DNA of 64,000 bases from Congregibacter brevis (GTDB lineage: Bacteria > Pseudomonadota > Gammaproteobacteria > Pseudomonadales > Halieaceae), in assembly GCF_045689245.1 (NCBI RefSeq), contig NZ_CP136865.1, forward strand, positions 2,418,001 through 2,482,000, read 5' to 3'. This document shows positions 44,127-54,057 of the stretch, piece by piece. The stretch's first letter is position 1. Every line of letters begins with the position of its first letter. The position numbers and the translations under genes were made by a program. The notes beneath the pieces are model-generated. The model saw only the letters and a program-made list of their open reading frames with translations. It was not told the DNA's origin and ran no database searches.

Positions 44127-47100
44127 TCAATGCGTCTCCCGCCAATCGTTGCAACAATTCTCTGGCAAGTTCTTCTCGCTGTTTCACATCGGGCAGAGCC
44201 CGGTCAACGCGCAATCGCGTGGGGCCTGCAAGCCGATAGTGTAAGGGGTGCTCTTGCACCAGGGTAACGAGTTGCAGCGGGTCCACGTTGGTATTGTCCA
44301 TAAAGTCGATGTGTCCCCCAGTATCTCCAAGCTCTAGTGCCTTTATACCGCATCGCTGCGCCAGCAAGCGGAGTGAGCTGGTGCTAAACAAGCCTTTCAC
44401 TGGCGGCGGTAAGAGCCCAAAGCGATCGATCATTTCAACCTGCATTTCACGCAGTGCCAGATCATTGTCACAAGCGGCGATACGCTTATAGAGAATCAAG
44501 CGCATATTAGGATCAGGCAGGTAATCGTCAGGGATGAGCGCTGGACTGTGCAAGTTCACTTCGGTAACAGCTTGGAGCGGTGCATCCACGTCGGGGATAT
44601 CACCGCGACGAAGGGCTTCTACGGCTTGGCGTAAAAGCTGGGAGTACATGGCAAAGCCGACGCTTTGGATCTGGCCGCTTTGCTCATCGCCCAGAAGCTC
44701 ACCCGCGCCGCGGATTTCCAGATCGTGGGTGGCCAGTTGATAGCCTGCGCCGAGATCACCCGCCGCTTCGATCGCTTCCAAACGTTTGCTCGCATCTGTG
44801 GTCATCGCGGACACGGGCGGGCAAAGTAGATACGCATAAGCCTGGTGGTGAGAACGTCCCACCCGACCTCGCAACTGGTGCAGCTGTGCTAAGCCAAATT
44901 TGTCTGCTCTATCTATAATAATAGTGTTGGCGTTCGGGATGTCGATGCCTGTTTCTATAATTGTAGAGCAGACGAGTATGTGATGACGCTGGTGATAAAA
45001 GTCTGACATCACTCGTTCAAGCTGAGTTTCATGCATCTGCCCATGAGCAGTTGCAACAGACAGGTCCGGCAAAAGCTCTCTGAGAGATTCCGCTCGCTGC
45101 TCGATGGTGCGCACTTCATTGTGGACGTAAAACACCTGCCCGCCGCGAAGGGATTCGCGCAGTACGGCTTCTTTGATCAGGCCGTGATCGTGCTCTCGGA
45201 CAAAGGTTTTGATGGAGAGTCGTCTCGCTGGCGGCGTTGCAATAATCGATAGATCGCGCATGCCTCCCAGCGCCATGTTCAGCGTTCGTGGAATCGGTGT
45301 TGCTGTCAGCGTAAGAATATCGACTTCCGCCCGCAGCGCTTTAATGCTGTCTTTCTGACGCACACCGAAACGGTGTTCCTCGTCGATGATCAACAAGCCA
45401 AGATCAGCAAACTTGATATCGCTTTGTATCAGCTTGTGCGTGCCAATAAGAATATCTACGTCCCCAGCTTCCAGTCGCTTGGCGATTTCTCGGGTATCGG
45501 AAGCTGCGCGAAAGCGTGAAATGACTTCGATTTTAACCGGCCAGTTGGCAAAGCGATCCCGGAAGGAGTTGTAGTGCTGCTGGGCGAGGAGGGTAGTGGG
45601 TACCAGGACTGCTACTTGACGCTGATTGGCGGTGGCGATAAATGCCGCGCGCATGGCCACTTCGGTTTTGCCAAAACCTACATCACCGCAGACAAGGCGA
45701 TCCATAACGCCTTTGCCGCACATATCTTCCTCTACGGCATCAATGGCAGCCGCCTGATCGGGAGTTTCCTCAAAGGGAAACCCTGCGGCAAACTTTTCAT
45801 AGTCTCCTTCGGGGCTGGTGAACTGCACACCCTCTCTGGCTTCACGCCGCGCATAGACTTCAAGAAGCTGAGCGGCCACGTCATTGGCTTTTTCCCTGGC
45901 CTTTCGCTGGGCTTTGTCCCATTGCTCGGAGCCCAGTCGATGCAGAGGTGCATGCTCCGGGTCACTGCCCGCGTACCGGCTAATCAGTTGCAGTGAAGCG
46001 ACGGGTACGTAGAGTTTTGATTGATCGGCGTATTCCAGGGTTAAAAACTCCGCCGCGCTGCCGTCGACGTCCAGGTGCGTTAAGCCAACATAGCGCCCGA
46101 TACCATGTTCAGCGTGCACGACGGGTGAACCTTCCCGGAGTTCATTCAGGTCCCGGAAGATTGCTTCGGGATCGAGAGCATCGCGACCACGACGCCGACG
46201 CCGCTGCGCGACACGTTCACCGAACAACTGTGTCTCCGTAACCAGCATGGGTGACGTGGGGCCCAGATTGATGCCGCGATCAATAGGGGCAACGGCCAGG
46301 GCAAAGTCCACGTCAGAACGTAGGAACTCGTCCCAATTAGAGACTTCCAGTGGCGGTTCTCCGAGAGACTCCAGAAGTATCTCTCGCCGGCCCTCGGTCT
46401 CGGCGCACAGCAGGACTGGGCCGCTATGACCTTTCAGGAGAGTTTGGAGTCGGGTGGCGAGCCCGGTCTCGTTCTCGCCATCAAGAAGCTGAGGAGGCGG
46501 TTCAGTGCTGGTAGTTATATGCGCCGGCGCCTCGGCGTTGGGTCGCAGCTCAAGGACTGCGTGCTTTCCCAATGACTGAAAGAGCTCCTCGACAGGCATG
46601 AAAAGTTCCGCGGGAGAGAGCAATGGGCGGCGAGGGTCGACCCCATAGTCTGTGAATCGTCGAGATGCTTCTTCCCAAAATCGAGACGCGGCACTGTAGT
46701 GTTCTCCTAGCGTGACGAGCGCCGCGTTTGCCGGGAGGTAATCGAGCAAGGATTCGCAGGTATCAAAAAAGAGCGGCAGATAATACTCCGCCCCACCCGG
46801 TGCCCGCCCATCACTCAACTCGGTGAAAACCGGGCATTGATCGTGGTCAACATCAAAGCGTGCATACCAGCGTTGCTGAAAGGCTTTGATCCCGGGCTTG
46901 TCCAAGGGGAATTCTCGTGCCGGCAGAAGATCAACACTTGTAAGCTTTTCGATCGTGCGTTGGGTCTCGGGGTCGAAGCAGCGCAAGCTATCGATCTCGT
47001 CGTCCATGAGATCGATGCGCAGGGGCAGCTTGCTGCCCATGGGGTAGATGTCCATGAGTGAACCGCGGACCGCAAACTCGCCGTGTTCGTAGACCGTGTC

Positions 47101-47661
47101 GACAGAGCGGTATCCACTCTTGGAAAGCGCGGCACGCAGTGTTTCAAAGTCCAGAGATTGTCCTTCTTGCAAAAGAAGACTATTCGCTTCGATGTAGTGC
47201 CGAGGGGGCAGTCGCTGCATCAGCGCCGCCACAGGCAGCAACAGCACGCCGCTTTTCGTGCTCGGCAACCGATGCAGGGTTCTTAGTCGCTCGGAAACAA
47301 TGTCCTGATGTGGCGAGAAGTTGTCGTAGGGAAGGGTCTCCCAATCCGGGAGCTGCAGAACCTCGCAGCCCATCGGTAGGAAAAACGGTAACTCTCGAGC
47401 GAGCATTTGTGCTTGTGCCGTATCCTCCGTGAACACCACGAGCAAACGCTGCTCTCGGGCCAGTTCGGCAATACACAGGGACGCTGTGCTTCCGTAAAAC
47501 GGACCCATTGCGGTACGCGAGCCAGTTTTTGAGGGCCAGGGGGCGGAGCCCAGCATTGGTGCGAATAACATAGCGATGGGACTAGCCAGCAGGGTAAGGG
47601 CGCCTATTGTAGAGCGAGGTAGGCTGGGCATCCAAACTGTGAGGAGGTCAACATTTGTCAT
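44113..47661 (-). CDS. mfd: Transcription-repair coupling factor
   Basis: Mfd, 1182 aa; removes stalled RNA polymerase and recruits UvrA. UvrB-like N-terminus (VVFTEDTAQAQMLARELPFF), RNA-polymerase interaction domain (LREGSPVVHAEHGIGRYVGL), helicase Walker A CGDVGFGKTEVAMRAAF, Walker B LLIIDEEHRFGV, translocation module and the TRCF C-terminal domain. The first 30 residues look unlike homologues, so the true start may be ATG 47631 or 47571. Operon with csiV. Confidence 0.96.
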   Translation of the reverse strand: MTNVDLLTVWMPSLPRSTIGALTLLASPIAMLFAPMLGSAPWPSKTGSRTAMGPFYGSTASLCIAELAREQRLLVVFTEDTAQAQMLARELPFFLPMGCEVLQLPDWETLPYDNFSPHQDIVSERLRTLHRLPSTKSGVLLLPVAALMQRLPPRHYIEANSLLLQEGQSLDFETLRAALSKSGYRSVDTVYEHGEFAVRGSLMDIYPMGSKLPLRIDLMDDEIDSLRCFDPETQRTIEKLTSVDLLPAREFPLDKPGIKAFQQRWYARFDVDHDQCPVFTELSDGRAPGGAEYYLPLFFDTCESLLDYLPANAALVTLGEHYSAASRFWEEASRRFTDYGVDPRRPLLSPAELFMPVEELFQSLGKHAVLELRPNAEAPAHITTSTEPPPQLLDGENETGLATRLQTLLKGHSGPVLLCAETEGRREILLESLGEPPLEVSNWDEFLRSDVDFALAVAPIDRGINLGPTSPMLVTETQLFGERVAQRRRRRGRDALDPEAIFRDLNELREGSPVVHAEHGIGRYVGLTHLDVDGSAAEFLTLEYADQSKLYVPVASLQLISRYAGSDPEHAPLHRLGSEQWDKAQRKAREKANDVAAQLLEVYARREAREGVQFTSPEGDYEKFAAGFPFEETPDQAAAIDAVEEDMCGKGVMDRLVCGDVGFGKTEVAMRAAFIATANQRQVAVLVPTTLLAQQHYNSFRDRFANWPVKIEVISRFRAASDTREIAKRLEAGDVDILIGTHKLIQSDIKFADLGLLIIDEEHRFGVRQKDSIKALRAEVDILTLTATPIPRTLNMALGGMRDLSIIATPPARRLSIKTFVREHDHGLIKEAVLRESLRGGQVFYVHNEVRTIEQRAESLRELLPDLSVATAHGQMHETQLERVMSDFYHQRHHILVCSTIIETGIDIPNANTIIIDRADKFGLAQLHQLRGRVGRSHHQAYAYLLCPPVSAMTTDASKRLEAIEAAGDLGAGYQLATHDLEIRGAGELLGDEQSGQIQSVGFAMYSQLLRQAVEALRRGDIPDVDAPLQAVTEVNLHSPALIPDDYLPDPNMRLILYKRIAACDNDLALREMQVEMIDRFGLLPPPVKGLFSTSSLRLLAQRCGIKALELGDTGGHIDFMDNTNVDPLQLVTLVQEHPLHYRLAGPTRLRVDRALPDVKQREELARELLQRLAGDALNEAA

Positions 47662-47746
47662 GTTGCGGGCGTGGGAGCGCGCGAGGATAATGCGCGGCTG
47701 AAATCAATGCACAGTTATTACCGCGCCAACGCGCGCCACAAAAGGA

Positions 47747-49225
47747 ATGAGACCCGTGACGGAACGCAAGAGACCACGCCCGGACGACTATTTCAAGGAT
47801 TGGAAAGAGCGCGAGGCGCTGGCTGAAGACATCATCCCCCTGGTGGGGCGTCTGGCCCGTGAAAAGAACGTCAAATGCTTTTGCTACGACCGCTCCCTGG
47901 TAAATACCTCGGTACTGGAGCTCATGAAAACGCATCGTTACGTCCGACAGGTGGAGGGGAACGAGCTGTCTGAGCGCGAAACCCATCCCGTACTGAGCGC
48001 GATGAGCAAACTGGACTTAGGTCCAGCGCACATTGATGTCGGCCGTCTGGCGGTAAATTACTACGACAAGAATCATGGCGAGGGTCTGAGTGTTGACGAG
48101 TATGTGCGTGAGCAGCTCAGCTACCTCCTCGAGAGCGATAACTCCGCAGTTCAGGAACCAGTTGATGTGGTTCTCTACGGTTTTGGTCGCATCGGTCGAC
48201 TGGTTGCGAGGATTCTTATCGATAAGGCTGCGGGCGGCGAAGCTTTCCGTCTGCGTGCGATTGTTGTGCGAAAGGGCAAGGCGCCCAACGACATTGAGAA
48301 ACGCGCAAGTCTTTTGCGTCGGGATTCTGTTCACGGTGCCTTCAAGGGAACGATTCGTGTCGATGAAGAGCGGCAAAGCTTTGTTGCCAATGGCAACGAG
48401 GTCCGGGTCATTTATGCCAGCTCGCCGGACACAATCGATTACACAGAGTACGGAATCGACAATGCGATCATTATCGATAACACCGGTGTATGGCGCGATG
48501 AAGAGGGCCTCTCTCAGCATCTAAAATCCAAGGGTGCGGCGAAGGTGATTTTGACGGCGCCGGGCAAAGGCGATATCAAAAACATCGTAGCCGGCATAAA
48601 CAGTAACGACATCGCGGCAGGCGACAGCATTATTTCTGCCGCATCGTGTACAACCAATGCCATTGTTCCGCCGTTGAAGGCGATCGATGACAAATTTGGG
48701 ATTCTGCATGGTCACGTAGAGACCGTCCACGCGTATACCAATGACCAGAATCTCATCGATAATTATCATAAAGCCGATCGTCGGGGCCGCAGTGCACCGC
48801 TGAACATGGTAATTACTGAGACTGGCGCAGCAAAGGCGGTGGCTAAAGTACTGCCGCAGCTCTCAGGAAAGCTCACGGGCAATGCAATTCGGGTACCTAC
48901 ACCCAACGTGTCTATGGCTATTTTGAACCTGACACTCAGAGACGAGACGGACGCTGAGACTCTGAACGAGTACATGCGTCATATGGCCCTGCATTCAAGC
49001 ATGCGACGCCAGATTGACTACTCGAACTCCCCGGAGGTGGTGTCTTCTGACTTTGTCGGATCGCGAACGGCTTGTGTTTATGACGCTCAAGCGACAATCG
49101 TGAGTGGAAATCAGGCTGTTATGTACCTTTGGTATGACAACGAGTTTGGATATAGCTGCCAGGTATACCGCGTAATGGAGCGTATGGCGGGGGTTAACTA
49201 CGCCGTCTATCCCAAACAAGCCTGA
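47747..49225 (+). CDS. Glyceraldehyde-3-phosphate dehydrogenase-like protein with N-terminal extension
   Basis: 492 aa, about 150 more than ordinary GAPDH. The Rossmann motif GFGRIGR is at 145-151 and the catalytic Cys301 at SAASCTTNAIVP, so the enzyme is likely active; VHAYTNDQNL, RRGRSAPLNMV and WYDNEFGYS follow. The N-terminal 140 residues (RPRPDDYFKDWKEREALAE, then LDLGPAHIDVGRLAVNYY) are helical and of unknown role. It resembles the long GAPDH next to mfd in Pseudomonas. GTG 47756 has a better placed AAGGA than ATG 47747. Divergent from mfd. Confidence 0.9.
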   Translation: MRPVTERKRPRPDDYFKDWKEREALAEDIIPLVGRLAREKNVKCFCYDRSLVNTSVLELMKTHRYVRQVEGNELSERETHPVLSAMSKLDLGPAHIDVGRLAVNYYDKNHGEGLSVDEYVREQLSYLLESDNSAVQEPVDVVLYGFGRIGRLVARILIDKAAGGEAFRLRAIVVRKGKAPNDIEKRASLLRRDSVHGAFKGTIRVDEERQSFVANGNEVRVIYASSPDTIDYTEYGIDNAIIIDNTGVWRDEEGLSQHLKSKGAAKVILTAPGKGDIKNIVAGINSNDIAAGDSIISAASCTTNAIVPPLKAIDDKFGILHGHVETVHAYTNDQNLIDNYHKADRRGRSAPLNMVITETGAAKAVAKVLPQLSGKLTGNAIRVPTPNVSMAILNLTLRDETDAETLNEYMRHMALHSSMRRQIDYSNSPEVVSSDFVGSRTACVYDAQATIVSGNQAVMYLWYDNEFGYSCQVYRVMERMAGVNYAVYPKQA

Positions 49226-49319
49226 ATCTTGGAGGTCTCGGCGAGTTTTCGAGACTTCTGTCTTTACGACTTCTGCAAATAGGTCGTTACTTCAGTAGCG
49301 GGAGTACCCGACGCTTCGC

Positions 49320-49325
49320 TATAAT
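49320..49325 (+). promoter_or_regulatory. Probable -10 element of the nqr operon
   Basis: Perfect TATAAT about 145 bases before the nqrA ATG. No good -35 at 16-18 bases, so the promoter may need an activator. A structured leader would follow from about 49331. Confidence 0.45.
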
Positions 49326-49330
49326 GCGCG

Positions 49331-49439
49331 CGGCCTGAAGCCGGTTCGTGGGGGAGCGAAGCGAGTCGGTAAGTCATTCAAGGTCAGTACGGGCGCAAAA
49401 CTTGGTTTTTTTGCACGCCTAGTGCCGACCCATTCGCTT
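49331..49439 (+). ncRNA. Structured leader RNA upstream of nqrA (candidate)
   Basis: Nested stems. A short hairpin CGGC/GCCG (49331-49343). A long-range stem AAGCGAGTCGG (49359-49369) with CCGAC-bulge CCAT-TCGCTT (49425-49439), 11 pairs. Inside it a hairpin GGCGCAAAA/TTTTG-CA-CGCC (49392-49419). I do not recognise it as a known riboswitch. It could be a cis-regulator of the sodium pump, or merely chance. Confidence 0.45.
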
Positions 49440-49468
49440 GAAACACAACGACAATCCAGGCGGATTAC

Positions 49469-50812
49469 ATGATTAAAATTTCCCGAGGGCTTGATATCCC
49501 TCTTGAGGGTGCGCCCGAGCAGAGCATTTCTGACGCGCCCGATGCACGTGCTGTTGCCGTGCTTGGTGCCGATTACGTTGGTATGAAGCCAACAATGGCC
49601 GTACAGGTCGGTGATCGTGTCCAATGCGGACAGATACTCTTCAGCTGTAAGAAGACCGAAGGAGTGCACTATACGGCTCCTGCATCGGGGATCGTTTCAG
49701 CGATCAATCGTGGTGCCAAGCGCGTTTTAGAATCGGTAGTCATCGATGTTGAAGGCGATGATGCCGTTGCGTTCACGGCTTATTCTGCGGAAGAAGCCCG
49801 CGCATTAGGTGCCCGAGACGTAAGAGAGCAGCTTTTGAACTCTGGTCAGTGGGCGGCGCTACGTACCCGTCCATTCAGTGCTGTACCTGCTCCTGATCAT
49901 CAGCCTGCGGGCATTTTCGTGACAGCCATGGATACACATCCCCTGGCGGCAAACCCAGCGGTAGTGATCAGCGAGCAGTCGGACGCTTTTTCCTTAGGTC
50001 TTGATCTTCTGGCTGGCCAGACTGCAGGTTCGTTGTACCTGTGTACAGCGCCGCAGGCAGGGATTTCTGGGGGAACTGCGAGCAATATCCAGCAGGAAGA
50101 TTTCGCGGGACCGCATCCGGCCGGTTTGCCGGGGACTCACGTACATCATCTCTTTGGCGCAAGTCCCGAGCGGGTCGTGTGGACCGTGGGTTATCAGGAT
50201 GTCATCGCCATCGGGCGTTTGTTTCTCGATGGTCGTCTCTGGACTGAACGCGTCGTATCCCTTGCGGGGCCTCAAGTGGAGGCTCCTCGGCTTCTGCGCA
50301 CTCGCATCGGTGTGGATTTGGAAGCTCTGGTTGCGGGACAACTGGCAGCTGGGGAGAACCGGATTATCTCCGGTTCTGTGCTAGGCGGACGCAAGGTGGC
50401 GGGTGCTACAGCGTATCTCGGGCGTTATCACGCTCAGGTCACGGTTCTTCAAGAAGGGCGGGAACGGGAGTTTCTGCACTACTTGAGGGCAGGAACTAAG
50501 AAGCACTCCAGCCTCGGTATTTACCTAAGCAGTTTCTTTGGTCGTAAGCCGTTGGCAATGACGACATCAACCAATGGTAGCGAGCGCGCGATGGTGCCTG
50601 TCGGTGCTTACGAGCGCATCATGCCGCTGGATATTTTGCCCACGCAGCTTCTTCGCTCATTGATCGTCGGCGATACCGAAACAGCGCAGGCTCTCGGTTG
50701 TCTGGAGCTTGACGAAGAAGATCTTGCTCTGTGCACTTACGTCTGTCCTGGTAAGTACGAATATGGGCCTATCCTTCGGGATAACCTGACACGCATTGAG
50801 AAGGAGGGTTAA
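49469..50812 (+). CDS. nqrA: Na+-translocating NADH:quinone reductase subunit A
   Basis: 447 aa peripheral cytoplasmic subunit of Na+-NQR, implicated in quinone binding. Starts MIKISRGLDIPLEGAPEQ; a barrel-sandwich-hybrid region (VGDRVQCGQILFSCKKTEG) and a C-terminal segment ending in CTYVCPGKYEYGPILRDNL mark the family. First gene of nqrABCDEF with a leader of about 140 bases before it. nqrB follows after three bases. Confidence 0.97.
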   Translation: MIKISRGLDIPLEGAPEQSISDAPDARAVAVLGADYVGMKPTMAVQVGDRVQCGQILFSCKKTEGVHYTAPASGIVSAINRGAKRVLESVVIDVEGDDAVAFTAYSAEEARALGARDVREQLLNSGQWAALRTRPFSAVPAPDHQPAGIFVTAMDTHPLAANPAVVISEQSDAFSLGLDLLAGQTAGSLYLCTAPQAGISGGTASNIQQEDFAGPHPAGLPGTHVHHLFGASPERVVWTVGYQDVIAIGRLFLDGRLWTERVVSLAGPQVEAPRLLRTRIGVDLEALVAGQLAAGENRIISGSVLGGRKVAGATAYLGRYHAQVTVLQEGREREFLHYLRAGTKKHSSLGIYLSSFFGRKPLAMTTSTNGSERAMVPVGAYERIMPLDILPTQLLRSLIVGDTETAQALGCLELDEEDLALCTYVCPGKYEYGPILRDNLTRIEKEG

Positions 50813-50815
50813 GTC

Positions 50816-52012
50816 GTGGCTTTACGTAAATGGCTTGACGGCGTTGAACACCACTTTCAGGACGGCGGACGTTACCAAAACTTCTATCCGCTCTATGAAG
50901 CTGTGGACACTATTTTCTATAAACCATCGACGGTAACGCACACCACTGCGCATGTACGCGATGGCATAGACCTAAAACGCATCATGATCACCGTATGGCT
51001 CGCTGCGTTTCCCGCGATGTTCTACGGCATGTACAACCTGGGCTTTCAGGCGAACGAGATTCTTGCGGTTACCGGCGGTAGCGTTGACGGGTGGCGTGGT
51101 TCATTGATCGCCTCTTTTGGTGGTAATGATTCCTCGAATATCTGGCACAACATGTGGTTCGGTGCTTTGTACTTCCTGCCCATTTATGCCGTGACCTTTG
51201 CCGTCGGTGGTTTTTGGGAAGTGCTCTTTGCGGTCAAGCGAGGCCACGAGATTAACGAAGGATTCTTTGTTACTTCGATTCTCTTCGCGTTGATCTGCCC
51301 TCCGGATTTGCCGCTTTGGCAGGCCGCTCTGGGTATTAGCTTCGGTATCGTAATTGGTAAAGAAGTGTTCGGGGGCACGGGAAAGAACTTCCTGAACCCA
51401 GCACTTACTGGTCGTGCTTTCCTGTATTTTGCTTACCCAGCACAGTTGTCTGGAGATGCTGTCTGGACTGCAGTGGACGGATACAGCGGCGCCACACCAC
51501 TTGGTATGGTCGCTTCTGAAGGCATGGCCGCGATGCAGGCCCAGTATACGTGGATTGACGCTTTCATCGGCTCGATTCCAGGGTCTATCGGTGAAACTTC
51601 AACGCTCATGGTCATGATTGGCGGCGCAATTTTGCTTCTGACCAAAATCGCTTCTTGGCGAGTTGTGGCCGGCGTGTTCCTCGGAATGTTTCTGTTCTCG
51701 TCGTTCCTGAACATGGTGGGGTCTGACACCAATCCAGCGTTCTCCATGCCTTGGTACTGGCATATGGTCGTTGGTGGCTTTGCTTTCGGTATGTTTTTTA
51801 TGGCAACAGACCCAGTGTCAGCGGCCATGACGGATAACGGTCGCTGGGCCTACGGTATTTTGATTGGCGTGATGGCAGTGCTCATTCGGGTTATAAATCC
51901 CGCGTTCCCCGAGGGGATCATGTTGGCGATCCTGTTCGCGAATTTGTTTGCACCGCTGTTTGACCACTTTGCGGTTCAGGCGAACATCAAAAGGAGACTT
52001 GCCCGTGGCTAG
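50816..52012 (+). CDS. nqrB: Na+-NQR subunit B
   Basis: 398 aa integral membrane subunit carrying covalently bound FMN and riboflavin, part of the sodium path. GTG start at 50816 with GGAGG upstream. About ten spans; the flavinylation motif SGATPLG gives the FMN-Thr near residue 225 (phosphoester bond, made by ApbE). Ends overlapping the nqrC start by eight bases. Confidence 0.97.
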   Translation: MALRKWLDGVEHHFQDGGRYQNFYPLYEAVDTIFYKPSTVTHTTAHVRDGIDLKRIMITVWLAAFPAMFYGMYNLGFQANEILAVTGGSVDGWRGSLIASFGGNDSSNIWHNMWFGALYFLPIYAVTFAVGGFWEVLFAVKRGHEINEGFFVTSILFALICPPDLPLWQAALGISFGIVIGKEVFGGTGKNFLNPALTGRAFLYFAYPAQLSGDAVWTAVDGYSGATPLGMVASEGMAAMQAQYTWIDAFIGSIPGSIGETSTLMVMIGGAILLLTKIASWRVVAGVFLGMFLFSSFLNMVGSDTNPAFSMPWYWHMVVGGFAFGMFFMATDPVSAAMTDNGRWAYGILIGVMAVLIRVINPAFPEGIMLAILFANLFAPLFDHFAVQANIKRRLARG

Positions 52013-52775
52013 TAACGACGGTATCGGCAAAATCCTCGGTGTCGCCCTGGCGCTGTGTATTGTGTGCTCGGTTATTGTATCCACCGCTGCGGTGGTGCTG
52101 AAGCCAGCGCAGGAGGCGAATAAGAGTCTCGATCGAAAGCGGAACATTCTTCAGGCAGCAGGCATGCTTGAAGAGGGGCGCAGTGTCGATGAGCAATTTG
52201 CGGTGGTGGAAGAACGCTTTGTGGACCTTGCGAGTGGCGAGTTTACCGACACGGTGTCTTCAGGGTATGACCAGCGAGCGGCTGCCAAGGATCCCAGCCT
52301 TTCTCGGGATGTTCCGGGTGACGAAGATATTGCCAAGGTTGGCCGTCAGGCCTCTGTGGCCCAGGTCTATTTGGTGCGCGGTGAAGCGGGTGGTTACGAA
52401 AAAATCATTCTGCCTGTGCATGGATATGGCCTGTGGTCGACGCTCTACGGCTTCCTCGCGTTAGAGTCGGACGGCAATACGGTAGCTGGACTGGGCTTCT
52501 ACGATCACGGCGAAACTCCCGGACTCGGCGGTGAGGTCGATAACCCGCGATGGAAGGCTCTCTGGCCGGGAAAGAAAGTCTATCGCGATGGTCAAGTAGA
52601 ACTCAGTCTCACCAAAGGCGCCGTCGATCCGTCTAACGCGAATGCGGACTGGATGGTCGACGGCCTGTCTGGCGCAACACTGACGAGCCGCGGTGTTACC
52701 AACCTTATTGATTTTTGGCTGGGTGATGCGGGTTTCGCTCCCTTCCTTGAAAACCTCAAAAACGGGGAGGCTTGA
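52005..52775 (+). CDS. nqrC: Na+-NQR subunit C
   Basis: 256 aa with one N-terminal membrane span (GVALALCIVCSVIVSTAAVVL) and a periplasmic FMN-binding domain. The flavinylated Thr is in LSGATLTSRGV. GTG 52005, preceded by AAGGAGA, is the start; a longer frame exists upstream but lies within nqrB. Further blocks: GLWSTLYGFLALE and FYDHGETPGLGGEV. Confidence 0.96.
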   Translation: MASNDGIGKILGVALALCIVCSVIVSTAAVVLKPAQEANKSLDRKRNILQAAGMLEEGRSVDEQFAVVEERFVDLASGEFTDTVSSGYDQRAAAKDPSLSRDVPGDEDIAKVGRQASVAQVYLVRGEAGGYEKIILPVHGYGLWSTLYGFLALESDGNTVAGLGFYDHGETPGLGGEVDNPRWKALWPGKKVYRDGQVELSLTKGAVDPSNANADWMVDGLSGATLTSRGVTNLIDFWLGDAGFAPFLENLKNGEA

Positions 52776-52777
52776 TC

Positions 52778-53440
52778 ATGGACGCCGTTAAAGACACGCT
52801 TGCGGGCCCAATCTTCAAAAACAATCCGATTGCGCTGCAGATATTAGGTATCTGCTCTGCTCTTGCGGTGACCTCGTCACTTAAAGTCACCTTGGTGATG
52901 TGTATCGCCCTGACCTTGGTAACCGCGTTTTCGAATTTGTTTATTTCGTCGATCCGACACCACATCCCGGGAAGCATTCGAATCATAGTCCAGATGACGA
53001 TTATTGCGTCTCTGGTGATTTTGGTAGACGAGGTCTTAAAAGCCGTCGCCTATGACATTAGCAAACAGCTGTCGGTGTTTGTGGGACTGATCATTACCAA
53101 CTGTATTGTGATGGGACGCGCTGAAGCCTACGCCATGAAGAACCCGCCAGTCGCGAGTTTCATGGATGGTATTGGTAATGGTCTTGGTTATTCAGTGGTG
53201 CTGATATTTGTCGCGGTTATTCGCGAGCTCTTCGGCGCGGGTAAACTGTTTGGCTTTGAAATCCTTCCGCTGGTCACCGAGGGCGGGTGGTACAACCCCA
53301 ACGGTCTGCTGTTGCTGCCGCCCAGCGCATTTTTCCTGATAGGCCTGTTTATCTGGATTCTTCGTTCCGCTGACGCAAAGCAGGTTGAAGAGCCGGACTT
53401 CCGTATGGCGAAACACACCGTAGCGGAGGAGAGCGTCTAA
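52778..53440 (+). CDS. nqrD: Na+-NQR subunit D
   Basis: 220 aa, six membrane spans, Rnf/Nqr D-E family. ATG 52778 is preferred: GGAGG is seven bases upstream; a TTG at 52772 overlaps the nqrC stop. Contains the conserved NCIVMGRAEAYAMKN with the cysteine that shares the intramembrane iron center with NqrE, and RELFGAGKLFG. Stop overlaps the nqrE start (TAATG). Confidence 0.96.
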   Translation: MDAVKDTLAGPIFKNNPIALQILGICSALAVTSSLKVTLVMCIALTLVTAFSNLFISSIRHHIPGSIRIIVQMTIIASLVILVDEVLKAVAYDISKQLSVFVGLIITNCIVMGRAEAYAMKNPPVASFMDGIGNGLGYSVVLIFVAVIRELFGAGKLFGFEILPLVTEGGWYNPNGLLLLPPSAFFLIGLFIWILRSADAKQVEEPDFRMAKHTVAEESV

Positions 53441-54048
53441 TGGAATATTACCTCGGCCTGTTTGTGCGGGCGATTTTCATCGAAAACATGGCGCTGTCTG
53501 TGTTCCTGGGCATGTGTACTTTTCTTGCGGTATCTAAGAAGGTCAGTGCTGCTATCGGTCTCGGAGTTGCTGTGGTTGTTGTACTGACGATCACCGTTCC
53601 GGTAAACAACCTGATCTACAACTACCTGTTGGCCGATGGAGCTTTGGCCTGGGCGGGTCTACCCGACGTGGATTTGAGCTTTTTGGGGCTGTTGTCTTAC
53701 ATCGGTGTTATTGCCGCCCTCGTGCAGATCCTAGAGATGTTTCTAGATAAGTACGTGCCTGCTTTGTACAACGCGCTGGGCGTGTTTCTGCCGCTGATTA
53801 CCGTGAACTGCGCAATCCTCGGAGCCTCTCTGCTGATGGTCGAACGTGACTACAATTTCGGTGAGAGTGTGGTTTTCGGTGCCGGTGCAGGCGTCGGCTG
53901 GGCGCTGGCGATTGTTGCCTTGGCAGGCATTCGCGAGAAGCTTAAATACAGCGATGTCCCTGATGGCTTGCAGGGGCTCGGCATTACCTTTATCACTGTA
54001 GGACTGATGTCCCTGGGCTTTATGGCCTTGGGTGGCATCGATCTCTGA
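53440..54048 (+). CDS. nqrE: Na+-NQR subunit E
   Basis: 202 aa, six spans with inverted topology relative to NqrD. Conserved AIFIENMALSVFLGMCTFLAVS and NCAILGASLLMVERDY contain the two cysteine sites for the intramembrane [2Fe-2S] centre. One-base overlap with nqrD; nqrF begins nine bases later. Confidence 0.96.
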   Translation: MEYYLGLFVRAIFIENMALSVFLGMCTFLAVSKKVSAAIGLGVAVVVVLTITVPVNNLIYNYLLADGALAWAGLPDVDLSFLGLLSYIGVIAALVQILEMFLDKYVPALYNALGVFLPLITVNCAILGASLLMVERDYNFGESVVFGAGAGVGWALAIVALAGIREKLKYSDVPDGLQGLGITFITVGLMSLGFMALGGIDL

Positions 54049-54057
54049 GGCACATTC

